Under the pieces are notes generated by a model. It was not told where the DNA came from. It saw only the letters and a program-made list of their open reading frames with translations, and did not search any database. DNA of 64,000 bases from Helicobacter sp. MIT 05-5293 (GTDB lineage Bacteria; Campylobacterota; Campylobacteria; Campylobacterales; Helicobacteraceae). Positions 28,937-37,001 of this stretch are shown in pieces (the first letter of the stretch is position 1; every line of letters starts with the position of its first letter). The DNA lies in the NCBI RefSeq assembly GCF_000765665.2, contig NZ_JROZ02000001.1, positions 310,001 through 374,000 of the forward strand, given 5' to 3'. Made by a program: the position numbers and the translations under genes.

Positions 28937-29122
28937 TTATTTTTTATAGTAATGTCCTTTTGCTTCTACGCATTGTTGAGTGCAGCTTGTGCCTTTACAG
29001 ATGGTTTGGCATTCGAGCGTTTGAAAATTTCCAACAGGCTGTTTTTGTGTCCCACAAGCACTTAACACAATCAATAAAGTTGCGCTTAAAAGCAAAGCAA
29101 TTGTCTGAAAATGTTTCATCAT
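28937..29122 (-). CDS. Small Cys-rich lipoprotein, unknown function
   Basis: This 61-residue protein has a clear lipoprotein signal: a basic start, the hydrophobic ALLLSATLLIVL and lipobox LSAC (Cys near residue 23). The mature part of ~39 residues contains five cysteines including the lipidated one (CGTQ, CQTICKG, CTQQCVEAKG), so two disulphides are possible. AAGGAG precedes the double ATG at 29122/29119. I do not recognise the family. It is divergent from the HD gene and 26 bp upstream of the FUSC start. Confidence 0.65.
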   Translation of the reverse strand: MMKHFQTIALLLSATLLIVLSACGTQKQPVGNFQTLECQTICKGTSCTQQCVEAKGHYYKK

Positions 29123-29271
29123 TATACTCCTTTCCTTTAATGATAGTGTAATCTAAGCATTTTTGATACCAAAAGCAATACTCTTGCAATGCCTTTTAGA
29201 TTCTGTAAGCCAAAATGAGTTAAGCTTTTGATATTTCTAAGAAATGATTAAATTATATTCAAGGATTGGAT

Positions 29272-30471
29272 ATGTCGATAATTCCCCCCCAACTCAAACC
29301 GAGTTTGCTTAAGAAAATTTTTGTTGCTGCAAGTATCCGCCGATGGAATGACCAAGCTACGCCGGTGGAGTTTGTCGAGCTTGATAAACAAGCGCATAAA
29401 ATTGTGATTGCCTATATTCTTGCAAAATATGAAGAAAATCAGGGCAAAAGTGTGGATTGGGAAGCTTTGATTCTGCAGTTTTGCTTTGAGTTTTTTGAAC
29501 GCATTGTTTTGACTGATATTAAGCCTCCCGTGTTTCATCAACTTCGACATTCTCATAATAAAGAGCTTGTTGAGTTTGTATGCGCTCAATTAGAAAATGA
29601 TTTAGGTTCGTATGTATTTTTTCCTCAAATGAAAGAATATCTCTTAAGCACTAAGAGTAATCTTGAAAAGGAGATTCTCAAAGCTTCGCATTATTATGCT
29701 TCTAAATGGGAGTTTGATATTATTTATCATTTTAACCCCTATATGTATGATGTCCAAAATATCCGCAATATCATTAATAAGCAAGTCGAGGAGCATTATC
29801 ATCTCGCAGGTATGCAGCAAATTATGCTGTATGAAGATGTGCGGGAGCTTATCACGATGTTTGGGCAGCTAAGATTCCAAAAGCGTTGGAGTCAAACGCC
29901 TAGAGTTCCAGCGACTTCTGTTTTAGGGCATACGCTTATTGTAGCCTTGAGCGCGTATTTAGTGAGCTTTGATATAGGCTGTTGTAAAAAAATGCGTATC
30001 AATCACTTCCTTTGTGGGCTTTTTCATGATTTACCTGAAATCCTCACGCGTGATATTATCTCGCCGATTAAACGCAGTGTGAAAGGGCTTGATAAGCTCA
30101 TTAAAGATATTGAAAAAGAGGCGGTGGATAAAAAGATTCTCTCCATTGTCCCGCCCAATATTAAAGAAGATATTGTGTATTTTACAGAAAATGAATTTGC
30201 CAATCGTTATATGATAGAACATTTTATTTATAATGCTAAGAGTGGCGAGGAATTGATGGAGCAATATAATTGTGATGAATATAATAGTATTTATGGAGAG
30301 TTTTTGAAAATATTTGATTATTTGAGTGCGTTTTTAGAAGCGAGAATCTCAATCTCTCATGGAATCTCAAGCGATGATTTGGTTAATGGTGCAGAAGACA
30401 TTTATCAAAAATGCGCTCATAAAGTGATCAATAATATCGATATAGGCAAACTTTTTAGAGATTTTAAGTGA
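29272..30471 (+). CDS. HD-domain phosphohydrolase (YfbR-like)
   Basis: The 399-residue protein contains a metal-dependent HD domain in its second half: His in VLGHTLIVA (about 219), HD in GLFHDLPEILTRDI (about 252) and a distal region ending near 340. The HDLPEILTRDI motif resembles YfbR-type 5'-nucleotidases, and the N-terminal RRWNDQATPVEFVELDKQAHK segment is typical of HD_3 proteins. Nucleotide monophosphate hydrolysis is inferred. ATG 29272 is used with AAGGA upstream. A run of seven C lies at codons 5-7. Its stop lies 41 bp before the CPBP protease start. Confidence 0.8.
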   Translation: MSIIPPQLKPSLLKKIFVAASIRRWNDQATPVEFVELDKQAHKIVIAYILAKYEENQGKSVDWEALILQFCFEFFERIVLTDIKPPVFHQLRHSHNKELVEFVCAQLENDLGSYVFFPQMKEYLLSTKSNLEKEILKASHYYASKWEFDIIYHFNPYMYDVQNIRNIINKQVEEHYHLAGMQQIMLYEDVRELITMFGQLRFQKRWSQTPRVPATSVLGHTLIVALSAYLVSFDIGCCKKMRINHFLCGLFHDLPEILTRDIISPIKRSVKGLDKLIKDIEKEAVDKKILSIVPPNIKEDIVYFTENEFANRYMIEHFIYNAKSGEELMEQYNCDEYNSIYGEFLKIFDYLSAFLEARISISHGISSDDLVNGAEDIYQKCAHKVINNIDIGKLFRDFK

Positions 30472-30512
30472 GAATAAATAATTGTGCAAATACTTACTTT
30501 AGAGGTCTGATA

Positions 30513-31076
30513 ATGCAGCAATGTAGATTGATTCTCATACAATTAGGGCTTTCTTTTTGTCTATTGTTTTTTGCTGGGGCGGTGTATTATTTTATGGTGT
30601 TTCAGCCAAGCGGGGAATTTGTGGGATTCTATCCTTTTGATTTTGGGATTAGGAGCTTGTCGTGGCTCTTGGTGGGATTCTTGATTGCTTTATTGATCGT
30701 GTGGTGTTTTTTGACATTTTTGCCTCGTCAAAAACTCTATGATGAAAATGTTTTAGCATTTTCGCAAAGTATTTTTCTATGGTTTGCGCTGCCTTTTTTC
30801 TTTCTGAATGCTTTAAGTGAAGAGATGCTTTTTCGAGGAGCTTTGCAGTATCAATGGGGGATTCTTATCGCGACTATTGCTTTTACCCTTGTGCATTTCT
30901 CGTATTATAAAAAGCCTTTTATGTTGCTGCAAGTTTTTGCACAAGGTTTGCTTTTGGCATTTCTCTATGAGATGAGTGAATCTTTGTGGGTGTGCATACT
31001 TTGCCATACAGGGGTTAATTGTCTATTGATTTACCTTATCAAAAAGAAATATATAAGATATAAAGACCAAGAATAG
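30513..31076 (+). CDS. CPBP-family intramembrane metalloprotease
   Basis: The protein has about 187 residues with several membrane helices and the three CPBP/CAAX (Abi) motifs: EE..R in LSEEMLFRGALQ, the His in TLVHFSYY and the H..N in CHTGVNCLL. Bacterial members work in peptide maturation or immunity, but most are uncharacterised. The ATG at 30513 with AGAGG upstream is preferred over the earlier in-frame GTG at 30468 inside the HD gene stop. Confidence 0.83.
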   Translation: MQQCRLILIQLGLSFCLLFFAGAVYYFMVFQPSGEFVGFYPFDFGIRSLSWLLVGFLIALLIVWCFLTFLPRQKLYDENVLAFSQSIFLWFALPFFFLNALSEEMLFRGALQYQWGILIATIAFTLVHFSYYKKPFMLLQVFAQGLLLAFLYEMSESLWVCILCHTGVNCLLIYLIKKKYIRYKDQE

Positions 31077-31102
31077 CAACGATAAGAAAACGCGAGTTGT
31101 GT

Positions 31103-31108
31103 TATACT
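31103..31108 (+). promoter_or_regulatory. Possible kdsB promoter
   Basis: GTGTTATACT in the 69-bp gap before kdsB gives a -10-like TATACT about 38 bp before the start codon, followed by an AGAGGAG ribosome site. Confidence 0.4.
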
Positions 31109-31145
31109 TTCAAGCAAAAATTGCGTTTTGCAAGAGGAGTAAAAG

Positions 31146-31871
31146 ATGATTATTATCCCCGCACGCTTAGAATCGACACGATTCCCTAATAAAGTCTTAT
31201 GTGATATAGGTGGATTGCCTATGGTGGTGCGCACAGCACTGAATGCAAAAAAGGTCGATGATGTCATTGTGGCATGTGATGATGCACGCATACAAGAAGT
31301 GTGCAAGGCGCACAAGATAGAATCTATACTCACAAGTAAGCAGCACACAAGTGGGACTGATCGATGCGCACAAGCTTGCGAAGAGTTGAGATTGGCAGAT
31401 TCTGAAATTATTATCAATGTCCAAGCCGATGAGCCGTTTTTAGAATCTGAAGTGATAAAAACTTTGCAAAATCTTATGAAAAAGAGCGGGGCGTTTATGG
31501 GGAGTTTGGCAAAAGTGATTGATAAAACACAGATCAATGATACAAATCTCGTCAAAGTCGTGTTAAATGCACACAATGAGGCGATTTATTTTTCGCGCTT
31601 AGGCATTCCTTTTTGTCGTGATGAAAGTAGTGCGGCTATCGTGGATAAAAATCCATATTTAGGACATTTGGGAATCTATGGATTCAGTGCGCGAAGTTTG
31701 ATTGAGTTTTGTCGCCTGCCTAAAAGCCCTTTGGAAGATATTGAAAAGCTTGAGCAACTAAGGGCAATTTATCATCGCAAAACGATTGCTATGGCGATTG
31801 TGCAAACCCAAAGCGTGGGGATTGATACACCAGATGATCGTGAGAGGGCAGTAAAGCTTTTTCTATCATAA
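31146..31871 (+). CDS. kdsB: 3-deoxy-manno-octulosonate cytidylyltransferase
   Basis: KdsB makes CMP-KDO from KDO and CTP for lipopolysaccharide inner core. The CTP-binding IIPARLESTRFPNKVL, VIVACDDARIQEV, TSGTDRCAQA and the metal-site NVQADEPFLE are all visible. The 241 residues fit the family. It lies after the CPBP gene and before the MATE gene on one strand. Confidence 0.95.
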   Translation: MIIIPARLESTRFPNKVLCDIGGLPMVVRTALNAKKVDDVIVACDDARIQEVCKAHKIESILTSKQHTSGTDRCAQACEELRLADSEIIINVQADEPFLESEVIKTLQNLMKKSGAFMGSLAKVIDKTQINDTNLVKVVLNAHNEAIYFSRLGIPFCRDESSAAIVDKNPYLGHLGIYGFSARSLIEFCRLPKSPLEDIEKLEQLRAIYHRKTIAMAIVQTQSVGIDTPDDRERAVKLFLS

Positions 31872-31895
31872 TAAATCTTAAGTGAGGTTGATATT

Positions 31896-33272
31896 ATGAG
31901 CGGAATGAATGCTCAAAAAGTTGATTTGGGCAAAGATTCTATTTATCGGTTGTTTTTTTATTTTTTTATCCCTAACCTTTGTGCGATGTTGGCACTCTCG
32001 ACTTATTCGACCGTTGATGGAATCTTTGTGGGTAAAAAATTAGGTGAAGATGCCTTAGCAGCTATCGGGCTGTGTTGGCCTGTATTTCCTGCAATCATTG
32101 CTTTTGAGCTACTTTTCGGATTGGGTGCAGCATCAATCGCATCATATTTTTTAGGCAAAGGGCAAGATCATCGTGCAAGGCTGATGTTTAGCTCGGTCTT
32201 TTATTTTGCAACAAGTAGCAGTGTGATTATCGGTGGAATCCTGTTTGTCTTTGTCGAAGATGTGGCTTTAGCATTGGGTGCAAGTGAATCTACCTTGCCT
32301 CTCGTGGTTGTGTATTTGCGTGTGATTTTTAGTGGGGCGGTGATCATGGTGCTCCACCCTTTGCTTGATGTGTTTGTGATTAATGATAGACGTCCGATTC
32401 TCGCAATGGTAGCGATGATCATCGGATCGGTATCAAATATCATTTTGAATTATTTATTTTTGTTTGTTTTTGAAATGGGTATTTCTGGCTCGGCTCTTGC
32501 CACGGTTTTGGGGCATATGTTTGGAATGTGTATTTTGCTTAGTCATTTTGTGATGAAATCCGGCAAAGTGTATCTCGTCAAACGATTTTCGTTTAATGCT
32601 GTTCTTGCTTCTGCAAAAAATGGTATCCCTCAAAGCATTTCAGAGTTGAGTGTGGCATTTGTAATGATTGTATTTAATCACACCTTAAAGGGGCTTGCTG
32701 ATACTGAAGAGCTTAAGGTGAGCTATTTGGCGATGTATAGTATTATTATGTATGTGGGTGTGGTTTGTTTTACAATTTTGCTTTCTTGTGCGCAAGGAGT
32801 TCAGCCAATCGCAAGTTTTAATTATGGTGCGAAACAAAACAATCGCGTGCGACATATTTATCTTTTTGGCGTGGGGTTTGCTACGATAATAGGTATAGTG
32901 GTTTATGTGTTGTTTATGAGTGTGGATACGCATTTGGTAAAGTTGTTTTTAAAACAAGGACAAGAGGGTATCTTAGAATCTACACTTGATGCGATGAGTG
33001 TTTATTTTGTGGGCTATATTTTGTTGGGATTTAACATCGTGAGTGCAATATTTTTTCAATCCATTCAACGCCCTAGAAGCTCTTTTATTATCACGATTTC
33101 TTATAATCTGATATTTGTTTGTATTTTGCTTTATGTGCTAAGCCATTTTTATGGATTGAGGGGTGTGTGGCTCGCCTATCCGCTTTCTTTGGTGTGTTCA
33201 AGTTTGGTAGCACTTGGCGTGGTGATTTATGAATATCGCTTTGGTGCACTTGCTAAAGGAAAACACAGCTGA
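31896..33272 (+). CDS. MATE-family multidrug/Na+ antiporter
   Basis: The 458-residue integral membrane protein has about twelve helices in two similar halves. Motifs such as ALSTYSTVDGIFVGKKLGEDALAAIGL, FGLGAASIASYFLGKG and, in the second half, CAQGVQPIASFNYGAK are typical of MATE exporters. They use Na+ or H+ gradients to export cationic compounds. The substrate cannot be told. It converges with napD across 33 bp. Confidence 0.9.
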   Translation: MSGMNAQKVDLGKDSIYRLFFYFFIPNLCAMLALSTYSTVDGIFVGKKLGEDALAAIGLCWPVFPAIIAFELLFGLGAASIASYFLGKGQDHRARLMFSSVFYFATSSSVIIGGILFVFVEDVALALGASESTLPLVVVYLRVIFSGAVIMVLHPLLDVFVINDRRPILAMVAMIIGSVSNIILNYLFLFVFEMGISGSALATVLGHMFGMCILLSHFVMKSGKVYLVKRFSFNAVLASAKNGIPQSISELSVAFVMIVFNHTLKGLADTEELKVSYLAMYSIIMYVGVVCFTILLSCAQGVQPIASFNYGAKQNNRVRHIYLFGVGFATIIGIVVYVLFMSVDTHLVKLFLKQGQEGILESTLDAMSVYFVGYILLGFNIVSAIFFQSIQRPRSSFIITISYNLIFVCILLYVLSHFYGLRGVWLAYPLSLVCSSLVALGVVIYEYRFGALAKGKHS

Positions 33273-33305
33273 TGATTATGCGGGATTTTATAAATTCTAT
33301 CAAGA

Positions 33306-33668
33306 TTAGTGTTTTTTGGTTTTGCCCATGAGGTGCGCAATTGATCCAGCATAAATAATATTTTCAGTAGGGATAGAGGTATTGTTAAGAAATTCACACA
33401 CACCTTCTTCATTAGTTTTGATTTGAGCATTGATTTCATCTTCTTGATACGCATAGTGCATATTTGCGCTGATTACTCCCTCAAGGTTTTCCAAACAACG
33501 ATTGATAGCGATTTCTTCTTCTGTATTGGGGGCTTCAATCACGACAATAAGATGATGGGTGGATTTGTCTTCAAGGTAAATTTCACACCCTTGTATTTCA
33601 TTGATAATATTTTTGACAGATTCAAAGTGATTTTCGTGCGTTTTAACGACAATGCTTGATATATTCAT
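33306..33668 (-). CDS. napD: Nitrate reductase assembly chaperone NapD
   Basis: NapD is a cytoplasmic chaperone that binds the Tat signal of NapA during cofactor loading. The N-terminal ~85 residues form the ferredoxin-like fold: ISSIVVKTHENHFESV, CEIYLEDKSTHHLIVVIEA and LENLEGVISANMHYAYQ. A C-terminal extension of about 35 residues is less typical. It is the last nap gene and its start overlaps the napL stop by one base. Confidence 0.9.
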   Translation of the reverse strand: MNISSIVVKTHENHFESVKNIINEIQGCEIYLEDKSTHHLIVVIEAPNTEEEIAINRCLENLEGVISANMHYAYQEDEINAQIKTNEEGVCEFLNNTSIPTENIIYAGSIAHLMGKTKKH

Positions 33669-34675
33669 TATTTATCCTTTGTGAGATGAGGTTTGAGATG
33701 CCAAATGATAAGCTGTTGATTATCGCTCCCTGAAATAAGCGTGTATTCGTCAATAAAAACAAGCGTATTGATAAGGGAAGTCGAGCCTTTTAGTGTCAGA
33801 ATCTCCGCTAGATTCTCTAAATCCACAATCCCGATGTCATTTTGTTCATTCTTGCTGTATGCGCCTAATGTGGCATTTGGGGAAATGCCTACTGCATAAA
33901 TAAGAAAATCACTCTTGATTGCTTGAGCATTTTGAAGACTAAAATGCGGTGTAGGCTTAAAGGTATAAATTGCCATTTGCCGATCTTGTCCTGCAGTGAG
34001 AATCTTATCACGGGCAGAAGCAATTTGGTAGTTGTTGTCTTTGTTGATAGAATCAATCCTTGAAAGTGTGTTGCCATTTTTGACATCAAGCACATTAACG
34101 ACACCAGATTCATCGGTGCTAAAAATAAACGATTCATTAAGGGACATATCCGAAAATCCTGCTGTGCTAGGGTGAGACAGATATAAAAAACTTTGCGTAG
34201 AGAGGTCAAATACTCCGATTTCGTTACTCAAAAAACCTACAAGTAGATGTTTGGCATCTAAAGCAAGAATCTTTTTGGGAGATAGAGGTGTTTCATAAAT
34301 GATTGAAGGCAGAATCTCCTCTGCAAGATTGATATACACAATCGATTTTTTGCCTTTGGAGGATTCACTAAGGACGAAAAGATTTTGACCATCAAAGGTG
34401 GTAATATGAAAAACTTGAGGAGCTCTTTCATCGCCAAAATAATCTTTAATCATTGGAAGCGTGATTGTGCGAATCTTTCGTGCTTTGTGAGAAATATCTA
34501 GCTCAAAAATTTCAATATGACCGGTGGCATTACCCACAAAAAAGCGATTTTTAAATACGCTAATATGAGTAATAATGCCCTCTATAGGGATATTTTGTTG
34601 CTCTGTGGAAGACAAAATATAAGATTTTGCCCACAGAGGCAGTATTAAGAATAAACAAAGAGCAATTGCTCTCAC
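33668..34675 (-). CDS. napL: NapL, predicted periplasmic beta-propeller of the nap cluster
   Basis: NapL is an accessory protein found only in nap clusters of this bacterial class; its role in NapA maturation is poorly understood. A signal peptide (about 1-16, LILPLWA) is followed by WD40-like blades through 335 residues, with repeats such as HLLVGFLSNEIGVFDL, FIFSTDESGVVNVLDVKNG and YTLISGSDNQQLIIWHL. Order between napB and napD supports the name. Confidence 0.85.
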   Translation of the reverse strand: MRAIALCLFLILPLWAKSYILSSTEQQNIPIEGIITHISVFKNRFFVGNATGHIEIFELDISHKARKIRTITLPMIKDYFGDERAPQVFHITTFDGQNLFVLSESSKGKKSIVYINLAEEILPSIIYETPLSPKKILALDAKHLLVGFLSNEIGVFDLSTQSFLYLSHPSTAGFSDMSLNESFIFSTDESGVVNVLDVKNGNTLSRIDSINKDNNYQIASARDKILTAGQDRQMAIYTFKPTPHFSLQNAQAIKSDFLIYAVGISPNATLGAYSKNEQNDIGIVDLENLAEILTLKGSTSLINTLVFIDEYTLISGSDNQQLIIWHLKPHLTKDK

Positions 34676-35211
34676 TTCACGCCCTCATTGAGAATATCAA
34701 GAAGATTTGATTGGCTTTTGCTTGATTGATCTCTAAAGTCAGGTGTAAAAGTATTGGTAATGAGTGGGAGTGCATTAGTCTGTGGAGTATGACAAAGCAC
34801 ACAATTAAATCGTGCATTTGCAACTTCGCCAAGTGATTTGTTGAGACGCAAATCATAAGTGTGTGAGCTAGGAACGGCAATCGCACCGACATCGGCTGCA
34901 ATCGCAGGATCATGACAAGCAAGACACTGATTATCGTCTTTTGTGATAGGCAGCATTCCCTCTACGCTGTGTGAAATCATCGGAGGAGCATTTTCAAATG
35001 AGCGTTCAATGCGCTCACTTTCGCCAGCAGCTGAAGAAATATACTCATAGTCAAGCAATTTGACATCTTTTTCATCTTGGAGGTCGACTTTTCTAAGTCC
35101 TATGTCGCTATCACGCACACTTTCGGATTGGCTTTGAGTGTTAGAATCTGAACACGCAAATAAAACAAACCCTAGAGAAACTATTAAAATACCTTTCAAC
35201 CATCTTTTCAT
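34672..35211 (-). CDS. napB: Periplasmic nitrate reductase small subunit NapB (dihaem cytochrome c, possible lipoprotein)
   Basis: NapB passes electrons to NapA in the periplasm. Two haem c sites are visible, CLACHDP and CVLCHTP, with the usual HTYDLRL segment between. The N-terminus ends in VLFACSDSNTQ, which reads as a lipobox with Cys near residue 20, so this NapB may be lipid-anchored; classic NapB proteins are soluble. The Phe at -2 is not ideal. It overlaps both neighbours by 4 nt (napH upstream, napL downstream). Confidence 0.92.
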   Translation of the reverse strand: MKRWLKGILIVSLGFVLFACSDSNTQSQSESVRDSDIGLRKVDLQDEKDVKLLDYEYISSAAGESERIERSFENAPPMISHSVEGMLPITKDDNQCLACHDPAIAADVGAIAVPSSHTYDLRLNKSLGEVANARFNCVLCHTPQTNALPLITNTFTPDFRDQSSKSQSNLLDILNEGVK

Positions 35212-36149
35212 TTTGACTCCTTTTTTAAAAAGTTATAAATTCCAAAATTCAGTGCATCATCATTGCACGCCTCAATACATCTTCCACAACGAATACAAGC
35301 CATAGACATAAGCGCACCACTTTGTTTGCTAATAGGTTTTAGCACTTCTGGTTCGGGACAAACTCGCACACATTCCATACATTTTGTGCAACGCGAATGT
35401 GTGTGTTTGACGCGCAAAAGGGCAAACTTCCCGATTAAAGCATACATTGCGCCAAGCGGACAAATATGCCCACAAAAACCATTTTTAAGCAGCAGTAAAT
35501 CAAACAAAAATATTGCTAAAAGCGCAAATATGCCAAAGCCCATACCAAAAACAATACCACGATGAGCCATTGAAATAGGGCTAAGAATCTCAAATGCACC
35601 CACTCCAAAGATAAAGCTTAGGACAAGCACTAGAGCGAGAATCACAAAGCGTGTATAGCGAGAGAGAAAAAACTTGCGTTGCGCGGTGTTTAATCCGAGT
35701 TTAGCGCGTAAAAAATGAGCTAAATCCGTGATGAGATTAATAGGACACACAAAGGCACAATAAGCTCTTCCTAAAAATACACCATAAATGATGATTACAA
35801 GCAAAGCTCCTAAAACAATATCAAAAGCCAAACCACCTCCAGCAAGAAAGATTTGCATCACACTCAAAGGATCACTTAGGCTAAAAGCTCCACCAAACCA
35901 ACGAGAATGGCTAAGATTGCCTTGTGCAAACCAGCTTGTAAAACTTGCTTCCTTTGCTACAACAGAGCTAGAATCACCGATTAAATGCTCAATATTACCG
36001 CTAAATACACCCACAGAATCCATATTTTGGACATTTTTAATCGTAGCAATAGAATAATTACCCAGAATAAAAATGGCTAAAATGGCACATTGTGTGAATC
36101 TTCGCACGATTAAGTATTTGTATTTGGATAGTTTAGATAGCTTCATCAC
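35208..36149 (-). CDS. napH: Quinol dehydrogenase membrane component NapH
   Basis: NapH is an integral iron-sulphur protein that takes electrons from menaquinol for the nap pathway together with NapG. It has about four membrane helices, two CxxxCP motifs (CAFVCPINL, CGHICPLGA) and two [4Fe-4S] motifs near the C-terminus (CTKCMECVRVCPEP and CIRCGRCIEACNDD). The length of 313 is normal. It overlaps napG and napB by 4 nt each. Confidence 0.94.
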   Translation of the reverse strand: MMKLSKLSKYKYLIVRRFTQCAILAIFILGNYSIATIKNVQNMDSVGVFSGNIEHLIGDSSSVVAKEASFTSWFAQGNLSHSRWFGGAFSLSDPLSVMQIFLAGGGLAFDIVLGALLVIIIYGVFLGRAYCAFVCPINLITDLAHFLRAKLGLNTAQRKFFLSRYTRFVILALVLVLSFIFGVGAFEILSPISMAHRGIVFGMGFGIFALLAIFLFDLLLLKNGFCGHICPLGAMYALIGKFALLRVKHTHSRCTKCMECVRVCPEPEVLKPISKQSGALMSMACIRCGRCIEACNDDALNFGIYNFLKKESK

Positions 36150-36985
36150 AAATCTCCCAAAGAGCTATTGAGATAATCTAAGCTTTGCAAAGGTGTATCA
36201 TTGGATTTTTTAGGTGCATCTTTTTTGATGTCAAACAAACGATTTTCATCGGTTTTGTCCCAACCTTTAATATAATTTGTCCCCATTTTGCCAAGAGCGA
36301 CATTGCGAGGAAATACAATAATCGTTGGTAATTCTGTTACGCAAGCTTTTTCGCACATACCACAACCCGTGCAATAATCGCTATCCACGACAGGAAGCAA
36401 GAATCCATGCTTACCTGTGCGTTCATTGCGTTTATATTCTAGCTTGATGGCTTGATCTATCAAGGGACACGCACGATAGCACGCATCACATTGAATCCCT
36501 GCATACGCTACGCAATGTTTAGAATCTACGATTGCTACGCCCATTGTCGCATTATTGATATTCGCCTCTGTATAGGTTTGCTCTTCTATTTGGGCTTTTT
36601 TAGGGCGAAATAAACGCTCTAAAGAAAGTGCTTGTGTCGGGCAAATGCTTGCACAGGGAATTTCTTTACACATATAGCAAGGCACTTTGCGCGCTTCAAA
36701 AAAGGGCGTGCCTATGACAGCAGGATCGCTAGGAGTAGCGAGTTTAAGTGTATAGAACGGACAAGCTTCTACGCAAAGCCCACATTTGATACAGCTTGCG
36801 ACAAATTCTTCATCGTTTTTGCTTGCACCCGGCGGACGCAAAATCATACCATTACCTGCTTTAGCGACATTGATATAAGCTCCCCAAATCAATGCACCAA
36901 ATAAGGCAAAACCAGCATTTTGCCCTATCTTGACAAGTGCTTCGCGTCTTTGAGGGTTAAATTGGTTAGGAGTTTTGTTTGACAC
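36146..36985 (-). CDS. napG: Tat-exported ferredoxin-type quinol dehydrogenase subunit NapG
   Basis: NapG is a periplasmic protein with four [4Fe-4S] clusters that partners NapH. The twin-arginine start is QRREALVKIG followed by a hydrophobic stretch. Cluster motifs are CIKCGLCVEACP, CYMCKEIPCASICP, CDACYRACP and CTGCGMCEKACV. The length is 279. It lies 16 bp after napA. Confidence 0.94.
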   Translation of the reverse strand: MSNKTPNQFNPQRREALVKIGQNAGFALFGALIWGAYINVAKAGNGMILRPPGASKNDEEFVASCIKCGLCVEACPFYTLKLATPSDPAVIGTPFFEARKVPCYMCKEIPCASICPTQALSLERLFRPKKAQIEEQTYTEANINNATMGVAIVDSKHCVAYAGIQCDACYRACPLIDQAIKLEYKRNERTGKHGFLLPVVDSDYCTGCGMCEKACVTELPTIIVFPRNVALGKMGTNYIKGWDKTDENRLFDIKKDAPKKSNDTPLQSLDYLNSSLGDL

Positions 36986-37001
36986 ATTTTTCCCTTTTTA
37001 A

